NCBI GenBank assembly: GCA_029256305.1
Contig: JAQSYE010000002.1
Location: 1-45,550 of the forward strand
Source of the DNA: Lacrimispora sp.
Lineage (GTDB): Bacteria > Bacillota > Clostridia > Lachnospirales > Lachnospiraceae
Direction of reading: 5' to 3'
Length of the DNA stretch: 45,550 nucleotides
This document shows positions 7,847-16,894 of the stretch, piece after piece (the first letter of the stretch is position 1; the number at the start of each line of letters is the position of its first letter). The notes below the pieces were generated by a model that had not been told where the DNA came from, did no database searches, and saw nothing but the letters and a program-made list of their open reading frames with translations. Both the position numbers and the translations under genes were made by a program.

Positions 7847-10495
7847 TTATGATTTTTCACTGCTCACGTCTTTTAACTGTTCTTTTGCTTCATCAGACAG
7901 GGAGTCCACTAGATAATTGCGCTCCCTTGGTGTGGATTCCTTAAATTCTTCCGCCACTCTCCTGTTTTCAGCTTCCATCTCGATCTTTAATTCTCTGGCA
8001 GATAACAGCGCACATCCGGCTCCTCTTACGATCATCTGCTGCAGACCATCGGAGGTGGCAACTGTGATGTGGTATTTTTGATTGTTTTCATGGGCAAATT
8101 TTTCGATATAATGATCGGCTGTCTGCGCCTCTCTGGTATATACCAGATGAATATTATGATAGGCAATGATTTCTTCCCGGTGCTCTTTTACCCGGTATGC
8201 ATCAAATACGGCAACGATATGGCATTTGCGGATCGCCTGATAATTGCACAGCTGATCCAGAAGCTTCATTCTGGCGCCATCCATATTCTCACTTGCCAGC
8301 TCAGCAAGTTCCGGCCAGGCAAATACAATGTTATAACCGTCTACAAGGAGATATTCCTCTCTGTTCTCTGTCTGCCTCATTTCATGATAGACAGGATCCC
8401 GGTGTGCTTCATACACAGGCCTTTTCCTCTTCCATTCTGTGCGTTTTCCTTTGTTGGAATAAAAGGTGCTCTCAATAATCCGATCGATTTCTTCCAGACT
8501 CATGAGGGGGGCTTCCCGGCTGGCAGTACGGCTGTCTCTTATCTCCTCATTCGCAGCTGATTGGGACAGCTTTAGAAAAGGTTCCAGATGCATGTGGTTT
8601 TTTACCTGATCCCAGGGTACTACAAATCCAGCGCCGTGGGAGCAGAATACGGACCCGGTGGGATTGTCCGGATCGGTTTCGGAATTATATCCGGCCTCCT
8701 TTAATACAGCTTCCGGATTATGGCATGGCTCATAGCCTTTTAACGTGCAAAACAGCCTTCCCATTCCTCTGGAGTATGCGGATACCTCTTTCTGGTAATT
8801 TCTCATGGTGAATACCGGTGCACTACCGGTAAGAACCGTGGTCGCTCCGTCTGTATGGGAGATTTCACAGGTTCCGCACATCTTTTCGATGTCTGTCATT
8901 GCTCTCCCAACCAGATTTTCGGGAAGTTCAAGGGTAAAACCATAATAGGGCTCCAGCAATACCGATTGCGCTTCTCTTATACCCTGACGTACCGCCCGGT
9001 ATGTGGCTTCTCTGAAATCTCCGCCTTCTGTGTGCTTTTGATGCGCTTTCCCCGACACGAGGGTGATTCTCATATCTGTAATTGCAGATCCGGTCAGCAC
9101 TCCTTTATGGCTTTTTTCCTCCAGATGAGTCAGCACAAGTTTCTGGTAGTTTTTGGCCAGCAGATCTTCACTGCAGGCTAAACAAAATTCCAGACCACTG
9201 CCTGGCTCCCCTGGTTCTAACAAAAGATGGACCTCTGCATAGTGTCTTAGCGGCTCAAAATGTCCCACGCCTTCTACAGGACTTTCAATGGTCTCTTTGT
9301 ACACAATTCTTCCCGTATCAAAGGATACATCCACTCCAAACCGTTCTAAGATCAGGGTCTTTAATATCTCGATCTGTATCTCCCCCATGATCTGTGCCTG
9401 TATCTCCTGTAAGTGTTCATCCCACACAATATGAAGTTCTGGCTCCTCCTCTTCCAGCTGGCGAAGCTTTGGAAGCATCTGCCTTGGGTCACAGCCTTCC
9501 GGCAAGGCAATCTGATACGACAGGACTGGTTCCAGGACCGGTGATTCATATGCTTCTTCAAATCCTATCCCCTCGCCTGGTCTGGTCTGTGTAAGTCCGG
9601 TTACTGCACAAATACAGCCGGGAGTAACTTCATTCACTGCCTCGTATTTTTCCCCGGAATAGATACGGATCTGGTTGATTTTTTCCTCCCAGATTCCATT
9701 GGTAAGTGTATTCTTTACACTGAGAGTTCCGCCGGTAAGCTTTAAGTGAGTCAGCCGGTTTCCCTGGTCATCTCTTGTTATTTTAAAGATTTTGGAGCCG
9801 AATTCACGGGGGTACTCTGGTATCAGGGCGTATTGGCTGATTCCTGTGAGAAGGGTTTCTATCCCCTGTAATTTCAGTGCAGAACCAAAAAAGCAGGGGA
9901 ATACAGTTCGCTTTTTGATCCCCTGCCGGATCTGGTCCCCGTTTACTAAGCCGGTTTCTAAATATTCATCCATCATGCTTTCGCTGCACATGGCAAGCTG
10001 ATCATAGAAGCGATCTGAACCAGTCAGGGAAAAATCGATGCAATTATCATGAAGCTGCTTTTTAACCTCGCTCATCAATCTGTCCTGATCGGCAGCCTGC
10101 TGATCCATCTTATTAATAAAAAGATAAACAGGGATCTGATACATAGACAAAAGGCGCCATAAGGTTCTGGTATGCCCCTGTACTCCGTCTGCACCGCTGA
10201 TCACCAGTATGGCATAGTCCAGCACGCGAAGGGTCCGTTCCATCTCCGCACTGAAATCCACATGACCCGGAGTATCTAAAAGGGTGATTTTAATCTCTCC
10301 CATATCAAAAACTGCCTGTTTGGAAAATATGGTGATTCCTCTGGCCTTTTCCAGCTCGTAGGTATCTAAAAATGTATTTTTATTATCAACTCTTCCTGGC
10401 TTTCCGATCTTCCCGCTTGCATAAAGAATTCCTTCTGACAGCGTGGTCTTACCTGCATCTACATGAGCCAGTATTCCTATGGTTAATTGCTTCAT
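7847..10495 (-). CDS. TetM/EF-G-like translational GTPase fused to C-terminal NYN (YacP/Rae1-like) nuclease domain
   Basis: GILAHVDAGKTTLSEGILYASGKIG, DTPGHVDFSAEMERTLRVLDYAILVISGADGVQGHT, NKMD; C-terminus 'YLLVDGYNIVFAWPELAELA...IVAVFDAYRV...YTREAQTADHYIEKFA...ITVATSDGLQQMIVRGAGCALLSARELKIEM' is YacP-like. Confidence 0.85.
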   Translation of the reverse strand: MKQLTIGILAHVDAGKTTLSEGILYASGKIGKPGRVDNKNTFLDTYELEKARGITIFSKQAVFDMGEIKITLLDTPGHVDFSAEMERTLRVLDYAILVISGADGVQGHTRTLWRLLSMYQIPVYLFINKMDQQAADQDRLMSEVKKQLHDNCIDFSLTGSDRFYDQLAMCSESMMDEYLETGLVNGDQIRQGIKKRTVFPCFFGSALKLQGIETLLTGISQYALIPEYPREFGSKIFKITRDDQGNRLTHLKLTGGTLSVKNTLTNGIWEEKINQIRIYSGEKYEAVNEVTPGCICAVTGLTQTRPGEGIGFEEAYESPVLEPVLSYQIALPEGCDPRQMLPKLRQLEEEEPELHIVWDEHLQEIQAQIMGEIQIEILKTLILERFGVDVSFDTGRIVYKETIESPVEGVGHFEPLRHYAEVHLLLEPGEPGSGLEFCLACSEDLLAKNYQKLVLTHLEEKSHKGVLTGSAITDMRITLVSGKAHQKHTEGGDFREATYRAVRQGIREAQSVLLEPYYGFTLELPENLVGRAMTDIEKMCGTCEISHTDGATTVLTGSAPVFTMRNYQKEVSAYSRGMGRLFCTLKGYEPCHNPEAVLKEAGYNSETDPDNPTGSVFCSHGAGFVVPWDQVKNHMHLEPFLKLSQSAANEEIRDSRTASREAPLMSLEEIDRIIESTFYSNKGKRTEWKRKRPVYEAHRDPVYHEMRQTENREEYLLVDGYNIVFAWPELAELASENMDGARMKLLDQLCNYQAIRKCHIVAVFDAYRVKEHREEIIAYHNIHLVYTREAQTADHYIEKFAHENNQKYHITVATSDGLQQMIVRGAGCALLSARELKIEMEAENRRVAEEFKESTPRERNYLVDSLSDEAKEQLKDVSSEKS

Positions 10496-10632
10496 AATAT
10501 TGTACGAATCCTTTGTGTCATTTATTTCTTGTCTGATTTGTCATTATAATCATACCAGTTTCCCTTAATTTTGTATACGGTAAGATCATATTTCAAGCTG
10601 TCTCTGACACAATATTTTTTGCTAGAAATTCG

Positions 10633-11127
10633 CTAAACAGCTTCAATTGCTACGCTTCCACCTCTGACAATTTCAATCGGATTATCCAGCCTCTTGTATA
10701 ATAACTGCAGCATAAGGTTATTTTCTTCTTCCGCCTTTATGCTTTCCATCAATACCGAATCTTTGTTAAAATCAAAAATTCTGATTCCGTATACCTCTGA
10801 AAACTGAAAGAGGAACGCGCAGTCATTTTCTGTGCATTTCAATATTTTTAAAAACATAATCTCTTTTCGGTAAATGTCAATATCCGTATAATCGATTACT
10901 TTAATTACTTCTACCATGCGGTTTAACTGTTTTTTAATCTGCTCAAAAAGCTGGTCATCACTGAAAAGGCTGATGGTTACCCTGGACACCGTCTCATCTT
11001 GCGTCGTCCCTACCGTAAGGCTGTTAAGATTGTAAGCTTTCCCAGAAAAAAGTCCTGTAATTCTGGCAAGTACACCAACTTCATTTTCTACAAACAGACA
11101 AAGCCACCTTTTTTTCATATCTTTCAC
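10633..11127 (-). CDS. ilvN: Acetolactate synthase small (regulatory) subunit
   Basis: 'KKRWLCLFVENEVGVLARITGLFSGKAYNLNSLTVGTTQDETVSRVTI' ACT-domain signature; adjacent to ilvB. Confidence 0.9.
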   Translation of the reverse strand: MKDMKKRWLCLFVENEVGVLARITGLFSGKAYNLNSLTVGTTQDETVSRVTISLFSDDQLFEQIKKQLNRMVEVIKVIDYTDIDIYRKEIMFLKILKCTENDCAFLFQFSEVYGIRIFDFNKDSVLMESIKAEEENNLMLQLLYKRLDNPIEIVRGGSVAIEAV

Positions 11128-11136
11128 CTTCCTTAT

Positions 11137-12858
11137 TTAGTATTCCATAATCATTTCACTTAACTGTCTTCCCGGCGGAACAATGGGAAGAACATTTTCT
11201 TCCGGTTCAATGATAAACTCTATCAAAGTCGGGGCAAGGTCATTTTCGATGGCTTGTTTAAATGCTGCCTCGACTTCTTCTTCGCTGGTCACACGGATCC
11301 CAAGCGCTCCGTAACTTTCTGCCAGCTTCACAAAATCAGGAGTATAGACAGGACACATTTTTCCAGGACCTGTGCAGCCCGTTTTGCACCCTTTTCTATA
11401 CTTTAAGCAAGTGGAAGAATACCGGTTATTATAAAACATCTGCTGCCACTGCCTTACATTACCAAGATATCCATTATTGAGAATGCACACAATCACAGGC
11501 AGCTCTTGCACGACTGCTGTTGCCAGCTCCTGAATATTCATCTGAATTCCCCCATCCCCACAGATGGCAACTACATGTTTCTCCGGATTTCCAAGCTTTG
11601 CTCCCAGTGCGGCTGGAAGACCATATCCCATGGTTCCAAGACCTCCTGATGTCAGCATTTGTTTCTCTTCATTTAACTCCAGAAACTGTGTCGTCCAAAG
11701 CTGGTTCTGCCCCACATCCGTCACTACAATGAGTTTGTCAAATATTTCATTGATTTTTTCTATAATAAACTGAGGCGTCAGACCGGTCTGCTTCCTTGCA
11801 AGAGGATACAACTTTTTTAACTCTTCCAGCTGTTTCTTCCATGCTTCACAATCATAGGACTCCGTTTTCTCAAGCAGATGACTGATCGCCTTTTTTGCAT
11901 CGGCAACAATGGGGATATCAACCGCGATATTTCTTGATATGGAAGCTGGATCAATATCAATATGGATCAGAGTTGCTTTGCTGGCAAAGGTACCCGCTTT
12001 CCCGGTAATTCTGTCGTTAAACCTTGTTCCAATGGAACAAAGTACATCGCATTCACTGATTGCTTTATTGGCTGCATAACTGGCATGGATTCCTATGTTT
12101 CCTATGTAAAGCGGATGGCTTGTGGGGATGGCGCCTTTTCCCATTATGGTTGACACCACTGGAATCCCGGTAATATCCACGAGTTTTTCCATTTCTTTTC
12201 CTGCTCCGGCCACAACAACACCTCCCCCTACCAGGAACAAAGGTCTTTCTGCCTGTTTTAACGCTGTCAAAGCTTTTTTAATCTGCCCCTCATGGACTGT
12301 CACACTGGGCTTATATCCTCTGATTTCCACTGTATTGGGATAGGTGTCATCCCCATATTCCTGCTGAATGTCTTTTGGAATGTCTACCACCACCACTCCG
12401 GGTTTTCCGGTGGCAGCAATATAAAAGGCTTTTTTTATAATCGTCCCCAGTTCCTGCCTGTTTCGGACTGTCACCGCATATTTACAGATATTTCTTGTGA
12501 TACCCACGATATCAACTTCCTGAAATGCATCATTACCGATGAGATGGGTGGGCACCTGCCCGGTAAAACATACCAGTGGAACGCTATCATAATTGGCCGT
12601 TGCTATTCCTGTTACCAGATTCGTAGCCCCAGGTCCGCTGGTCACCAGGCAAACCCCGGTCTTCTTCACTGATCGTGCGTATCCATCGGCAGCGTGAATT
12701 AATCCCTGTTCATGGCGGGGCAGAATCACTTCAATATCACTCTGACCATACAGCGCATCAAAAAGGTCAATTGCCTGACCGCCCGGGTATCCAAACAGAA
12801 TATTTACTTCCTCCTTTCTTAAGGCTTTTACAAAAAGCTGTGCACCTGTTATCTCCAT
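11137..12858 (-). CDS. ilvB: Acetolactate synthase large (catalytic) subunit
   Basis: MEITGAQLFVKALRKEEVNILFGYPGGQAIDLFDALY, 'GDGGIQMNIQELATA' ThDP motif; start at 12858 with an upstream purine-rich RBS preferred over the 12939 ATG. Confidence 0.92.
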   Translation of the reverse strand: MEITGAQLFVKALRKEEVNILFGYPGGQAIDLFDALYGQSDIEVILPRHEQGLIHAADGYARSVKKTGVCLVTSGPGATNLVTGIATANYDSVPLVCFTGQVPTHLIGNDAFQEVDIVGITRNICKYAVTVRNRQELGTIIKKAFYIAATGKPGVVVVDIPKDIQQEYGDDTYPNTVEIRGYKPSVTVHEGQIKKALTALKQAERPLFLVGGGVVVAGAGKEMEKLVDITGIPVVSTIMGKGAIPTSHPLYIGNIGIHASYAANKAISECDVLCSIGTRFNDRITGKAGTFASKATLIHIDIDPASISRNIAVDIPIVADAKKAISHLLEKTESYDCEAWKKQLEELKKLYPLARKQTGLTPQFIIEKINEIFDKLIVVTDVGQNQLWTTQFLELNEEKQMLTSGGLGTMGYGLPAALGAKLGNPEKHVVAICGDGGIQMNIQELATAVVQELPVIVCILNNGYLGNVRQWQQMFYNNRYSSTCLKYRKGCKTGCTGPGKMCPVYTPDFVKLAESYGALGIRVTSEEEVEAAFKQAIENDLAPTLIEFIIEPEENVLPIVPPGRQLSEMIMEY

Positions 12859-12876
12859 GACTGTTTCCTCCTTTTT

Positions 12877-12896
12877 ATGCAAGTATTCACTTGCAT
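12877..12896. promoter_or_regulatory. TetR-type operator 1, upstream of ilvB
   Basis: ATGCAAG-TATTCA-CTTGCAT perfect inverted repeat; same arms as operator 2. Confidence 0.75.
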
Positions 12897-12947
12897 TACA
12901 TTTATTAGAAATGGCATCACCAATCAATGATGATACCATCTAATCTG

Positions 12948-13526
12948 TCATTCCTGCTCAATTCCCTTCAAAAACAAAGACACACTGTTTTTGATATATT
13001 CTTCCTGCCTGACCGTTGTAAGCTGGTCATTAAAAGAGGCTTTTAAAAAGGTGAAACCAAATGCAGAGGAGAAAACAGTCATTGCCAGACATTCGTAATC
13101 AAGAAGCGGCATTTTACCCTTTTCACGCATTTTCTCAAAGTACAAGATTAAGGCCTCAAGAAATGCCTTGGGTATTTTTAATATCTGAGGTCTGGTATCC
13201 TCGTAAATCTGGGGTGCCCGCAGGCCAATGGATAATTTAACAAAATCCGGAGTGATCCGGTCCAGATAATTGCGCATAAACATCTCCAGATCCGGTTGAA
13301 GTTCCCACGTAACGTTCTGAAAAATTGCAGGTGATACATTCCCCCGCCACTTCTCCTGCTCCATTCCGGTAAGGACAATCTCTTTTTTCCCTTTAAATTT
13401 ACGAAATATGGTACATTCATTGATATCGGCACGGCCTGCTATATCTTTTGTGGTAGTGGCAACATACCCCTTCTCTTTAATCAGTTCCATCGCTGCATCA
13501 ATGATTTTTTGACTTGTCTCGTCCAA
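12948..13526 (-). CDS. TetR/AcrR-family transcriptional regulator
   Basis: N-terminal HTH 'IIDAAMELIKEKGYVATTTKDIAGRADINECTIFRKFKGKKEIV'. Confidence 0.9.
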   Translation of the reverse strand: MDETSQKIIDAAMELIKEKGYVATTTKDIAGRADINECTIFRKFKGKKEIVLTGMEQEKWRGNVSPAIFQNVTWELQPDLEMFMRNYLDRITPDFVKLSIGLRAPQIYEDTRPQILKIPKAFLEALILYFEKMREKGKMPLLDYECLAMTVFSSAFGFTFLKASFNDQLTTVRQEEYIKNSVSLFLKGIEQE

Positions 13527-13541
13527 TCAGACTTCCTCCAT

Positions 13542-13561
13542 ATGCAAGTATATGCTTGCAT
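13542..13561. promoter_or_regulatory. TetR-type operator 2, upstream of the tetR gene
   Basis: ATGCAAG-TATATG-CTTGCAT perfect inverted repeat immediately upstream of the TetR start. Confidence 0.75.
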
Positions 13562-13584
13562 TCTAGCGTATCAGACTGGTTTTG

Positions 13585-14013
13585 TCAACAGGTCCTGTTC
13601 CAGACCATCTCGTACTCTACTTCCCCTGTTTCCATGTCCTCTTGTTTTTCAGTCACAAGAAATCCTTCTCTTAAATAAAAATCCACAGCACGTTGATTCT
13701 TTTCATACACCTTCAACGTCAATTCATTATGATTTCCTTTTACATAATGAAGCAGCTGACTTCCGATTCCCCTGGACTGGTTTTCTTTGGAAATAAAAAT
13801 TCCGGCAATGTAATTATTCATCAGACCAATAAATCCCGCTATACTTCCTTTGTCTTCATATACATAAACAGAAGCCTTTGGCAAAAGTTCCATTACTGCA
13901 TCAAAGTGATCCTGCCAGTAGCTTTTTCTGATAAAATCATGGGCCTGTATGTTTGTCTCCAGCCATAATTCCATGATTCGGCTTAGGTCATTTGCCTGAA
14001 ATTCTCTTATCAT
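13585..14013 (-). CDS. GNAT-family N-acetyltransferase
   Basis: 'MIREFQANDLSRIMELWLETN', 'GIFISKENQSRGIGSQLLHYVK', 'LKVYEKNQRAVDFYLREGF'. Confidence 0.9.
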   Translation of the reverse strand: MIREFQANDLSRIMELWLETNIQAHDFIRKSYWQDHFDAVMELLPKASVYVYEDKGSIAGFIGLMNNYIAGIFISKENQSRGIGSQLLHYVKGNHNELTLKVYEKNQRAVDFYLREGFLVTEKQEDMETGEVEYEMVWNRTC

Positions 14014-14050
14014 TTTTCTAACTCCTTTGTTCTTTTCTTCTTATCTAATA

Positions 14051-14090
14051 AAAAACAGATAGCTCCTGCACAAAGAGCTATCTGTTTTTC
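14051..14090 (-). terminator. Intrinsic terminator, possibly bidirectional, between the DUF4397 and GNAT genes
   Basis: AAACAGATAGCTC-CTGCACAAA-GAGCTATCTGTTT with flanking A and T runs. Confidence 0.75.
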
Positions 14091-14112
14091 TCTACTTATA
14101 TAAAGTTATACC

Positions 14113-14748
14113 CTAAATTTCATCCGTTGTCAATAGAACCTCCAGCTGAGGATCTCCCTGCAGCAGCCCGACTGCATAAATTGTATTAAAATTATCTTCC
14201 GTTAAAGGGACATTGGGAATTTCCAACACTATGTCTGATGACCCTGCCGGTCTGACCTGCAATGTGAGATCCATTGGATCTGCGGCGATGTAGGGGGTAA
14301 TCTGTTTAAATGCGACATTGGGGAAAATCACAGTTCCGTCCTGGAGTGTGATGTCAACGGCTGGCGCATCTGGAGAAAGATGTATAAAACGTACCATAGC
14401 TCTTCCCTGAATAATATCGCTATCCGCGTCGGTAATAGAAAGCAGCCCAATATTATCCGGAGTTCCCACTGCAGCTACCGTGAGCATCACGCCCGGCTCT
14501 ACAGGAAGCATATTTGCAACAATCGGATTATCCTGAGTTCCCGCCACATAAAGAGAAACTTTATAGGTTCCCTCCTGTACGGATAAGTAATCTGTGAAAT
14601 CTCCATAAGCAAGATTATCGATTATCATCTCATCATCCACGTATATGTCAACATTGGGTGCATTGGGAACTGTGTGCATAACGCGCACATAGCCTACTTG
14701 TACTTCATCTGATGGTCTAGCTGTGTACTGATCCATATTATACCTCAC
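14113..14748 (-). CDS. DUF4397 domain protein
   Basis: 'GYVRVMHTVPNAPNVDIYVDD...ANLAYGDFTDYLSVQEGTYKVSLY' and repeat 'VRFIHLSPDAPAVDITLQDG'. Confidence 0.8.
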   Translation of the reverse strand: MRYNMDQYTARPSDEVQVGYVRVMHTVPNAPNVDIYVDDEMIIDNLAYGDFTDYLSVQEGTYKVSLYVAGTQDNPIVANMLPVEPGVMLTVAAVGTPDNIGLLSITDADSDIIQGRAMVRFIHLSPDAPAVDITLQDGTVIFPNVAFKQITPYIAADPMDLTLQVRPAGSSDIVLEIPNVPLTEDNFNTIYAVGLLQGDPQLEVLLTTDEI

Positions 14749-14807
14749 GATTTTTATATACGGTATAATATATGCTCACAGGAGGGGATGTGACCGGATT
14801 TTCCTTT

Positions 14808-15746
14808 TTAATCCATACGATAAAAATATGTTTCCATTCCCTTTAACTGCTTTGCCATATACATGGCGGCATCTGCTTTTACAAGCAGCTGGTCTATGGT
14901 ATTTGCATCAATTGGATAAAAGCTGATCCCTCCGCTTATGGACAGGGAGATCGTAATATTCTGGATTTTCACCGGTTTCTGGGTCAGCTTTGTGATTCTG
15001 GAAGCAACGATATTATAATTTTCAACCTCTTTCATGTCAGGCAGAAGAATGACGAATTCATCGCCTCCATACCGGCAAACCATATCACTTTCTCTGGCCG
15101 CCTTTTCAAGCAGCCTGGAAATATGAATCAGTACCTTATCTCCAAACTCATGGCCATACGTATCATTGATGGATTTGAATTTATTGACATCGCAAAAAAT
15201 CAGTCCCAGCAGAGTCTTATTCCTTTTGGCTTGAAGAAGTAAGCTGGCCGAGACTTCATAGAATAAACTGCGGTTAGCCGCTCCCGTTAATTTGTCATGA
15301 TACGCCAGCTTTTGGATTATCTTTTCCTTCTCTTTTAGCTCCTTGTTGGTATCCCATAATTTGTTGACGTAGGATTTCAACTGCTTAATCTGATTAAACT
15401 GACTAGTGACATTTATGAATTCCAGTTGTATAAAATTTTTATCATCATTTTCAATTCTGGTCATTTTTAGATTAAACTGATCAGAAATATTTAACATGTG
15501 CTTATGGATTGCACCAGAAAAAAACCGGATGGTTCCCTGTTCTTTCACATCATAAAAGGCATCCAGATAATATTTCATGCTTAAATTGGGCAGAACATCA
15601 ATAACTGACTGATTGAGGATATCATATCGTTTTAAACCTGTGATATCTTCCATATAATTATTCCAGTAGATAACCTCTAAATCATCATTTAAAATGACAA
15701 TCCCTTCATTAAGATTGTCCAGTACCTGATATAATAATTTATTCAT
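14808..15746 (-). CDS. PAS-GGDEF diguanylate cyclase
   Basis: PAS-like N-terminus 'NEGIVILNDDLEVIYWNNYMEDITGL'; intact 'CRYGGDEFVILLPD'. Confidence 0.9.
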   Translation of the reverse strand: MNKLLYQVLDNLNEGIVILNDDLEVIYWNNYMEDITGLKRYDILNQSVIDVLPNLSMKYYLDAFYDVKEQGTIRFFSGAIHKHMLNISDQFNLKMTRIENDDKNFIQLEFINVTSQFNQIKQLKSYVNKLWDTNKELKEKEKIIQKLAYHDKLTGAANRSLFYEVSASLLLQAKRNKTLLGLIFCDVNKFKSINDTYGHEFGDKVLIHISRLLEKAARESDMVCRYGGDEFVILLPDMKEVENYNIVASRITKLTQKPVKIQNITISLSISGGISFYPIDANTIDQLLVKADAAMYMAKQLKGMETYFYRMD

Positions 15747-16371
15747 ATAGTGATTCCTCTAGCCTGCGAATCCTCGCTAATAAATCGTTTAGTGAATGCA
15801 GTGACAAATCAACAATAATTGCCCCATCGATTTCCGTATCGCCAATGACAAATGTGATATATAAAATCAAAACATATAAGTTATCCGTATTCTGGCAGTC
15901 ATACTTAAATTCCATCGCATTAAAAAGTCTGACTTCCGGCAGCGTATATCTAAAACTGATATTTAAGAGATTGCCAGTCTCTCCTAAAATGCAGTTTAAT
16001 ATAATATTGCCAATTTCTCTGATTATATCAAAATCCACATCGCTAAAATCTAAATCATATCTGTCGATCTGTTCTTCCCGCAAACAGAGGCTGATAAATT
16101 TCCTCATTTTTCCCGCTGAAAAGATCAGGCTCGCTTTTCCTGTATAATTCTCTTTAAAAGACAGAGTGGATACCATAAGTGTACCGTTCTTCTTCATGGA
16201 AATATACTCGTCAATTGCGTAGGATTCCGAAGAGGCTTCTAAAATTTTCACATTAGGCACATTTAAATGTATTTTCTCCCCAACAATATCTGATAAAATA
16301 CCTGCTGCACGACCGACACTGATGTTAAACAGTTCCTTCAGTATATCCTGCGTCATATCACTGTTTTCCAT
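15739..16371 (-). CDS. CheC/CheX-like chemotaxis phosphatase
   Basis: 'LKELFNISVGRAAGILSDIVGEKIHLNVP' and 'REIGNIILNCILGETGNLL'; adjacent to a stand-alone response regulator. Confidence 0.75.
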   Translation of the reverse strand: MENSDMTQDILKELFNISVGRAAGILSDIVGEKIHLNVPNVKILEASSESYAIDEYISMKKNGTLMVSTLSFKENYTGKASLIFSAGKMRKFISLCLREEQIDRYDLDFSDVDFDIIREIGNIILNCILGETGNLLNISFRYTLPEVRLFNAMEFKYDCQNTDNLYVLILYITFVIGDTEIDGAIIVDLSLHSLNDLLARIRRLEESLYE

Positions 16372-16777
16372 TGTCCTTCTCCTTCATTATATCACAAATA
16401 ATTTGGGCTTTTTCCTCGGTAAACGGTTTATTAATAAATGTCATGATATGAAGCTTTTCGATTTCTTCCCTGACATGATTCTGAACATCAGCGGTAACCA
16501 CAACGATATTTGCAGACGAATCGACTTCCTTAATCAGTTTGATTAAGCTCTGTCCATCGAGTCCAGGCATCAGAAGATCCACAAAAACATAATCCGGCTT
16601 TAGTTCCTTATATTTTTCAAGTCCGTTCCAGCCGTCTGCAGCAAAATAGATATCTGACTGTTCTACCTGTTTTCTTAAAATATTGGCAATGATTTTCTGC
16701 GAAAAAACAGAGTCATCCACAATTAATATTTTAATCATAAAATTCCTTCTTTCCAGACAAACTGGTTTCATCAGCAT
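16358..16777 (-). CDS. Single-domain response regulator (CheY-like)
   Basis: 'KILIVDDSVFSQKIIANILRK', 'PDYVFVDLLMPGLDG', 'NIVVVTADVQ', 'FINKPFTEEKA'. Confidence 0.88.
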   Translation of the reverse strand: MLMKPVCLERRNFMIKILIVDDSVFSQKIIANILRKQVEQSDIYFAADGWNGLEKYKELKPDYVFVDLLMPGLDGQSLIKLIKEVDSSANIVVVTADVQNHVREEIEKLHIMTFINKPFTEEKAQIICDIMKEKDNGKQ

Positions 16778-16894
16778 GTCCCTTTGATACTTTGTAATTA
16801 AATATAAAATATATCATTCCCCGGTTGTTGTATTATGTACTCAATTCCATTTTTTTCGTTCCCAATACAGAAAAAATCCTAGCGCGAATAAGGC

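Noticed and set aside
7847-10495. Calling the GTPase an acquired tetracycline-resistance gene
   Set aside because: The divergent sequence, NYN fusion and chromosomal context fit a housekeeping-like RPP paralog. Resistance cannot be claimed from sequence alone.
12859-12939. Upstream ATG extension of ilvB (MVSSLIGDAISNKCNASEYLHKKEETV)
   Set aside because: The extension covers the operator/promoter region. The start MEITGAQLF at 12858 matches family N-termini and has a good RBS.
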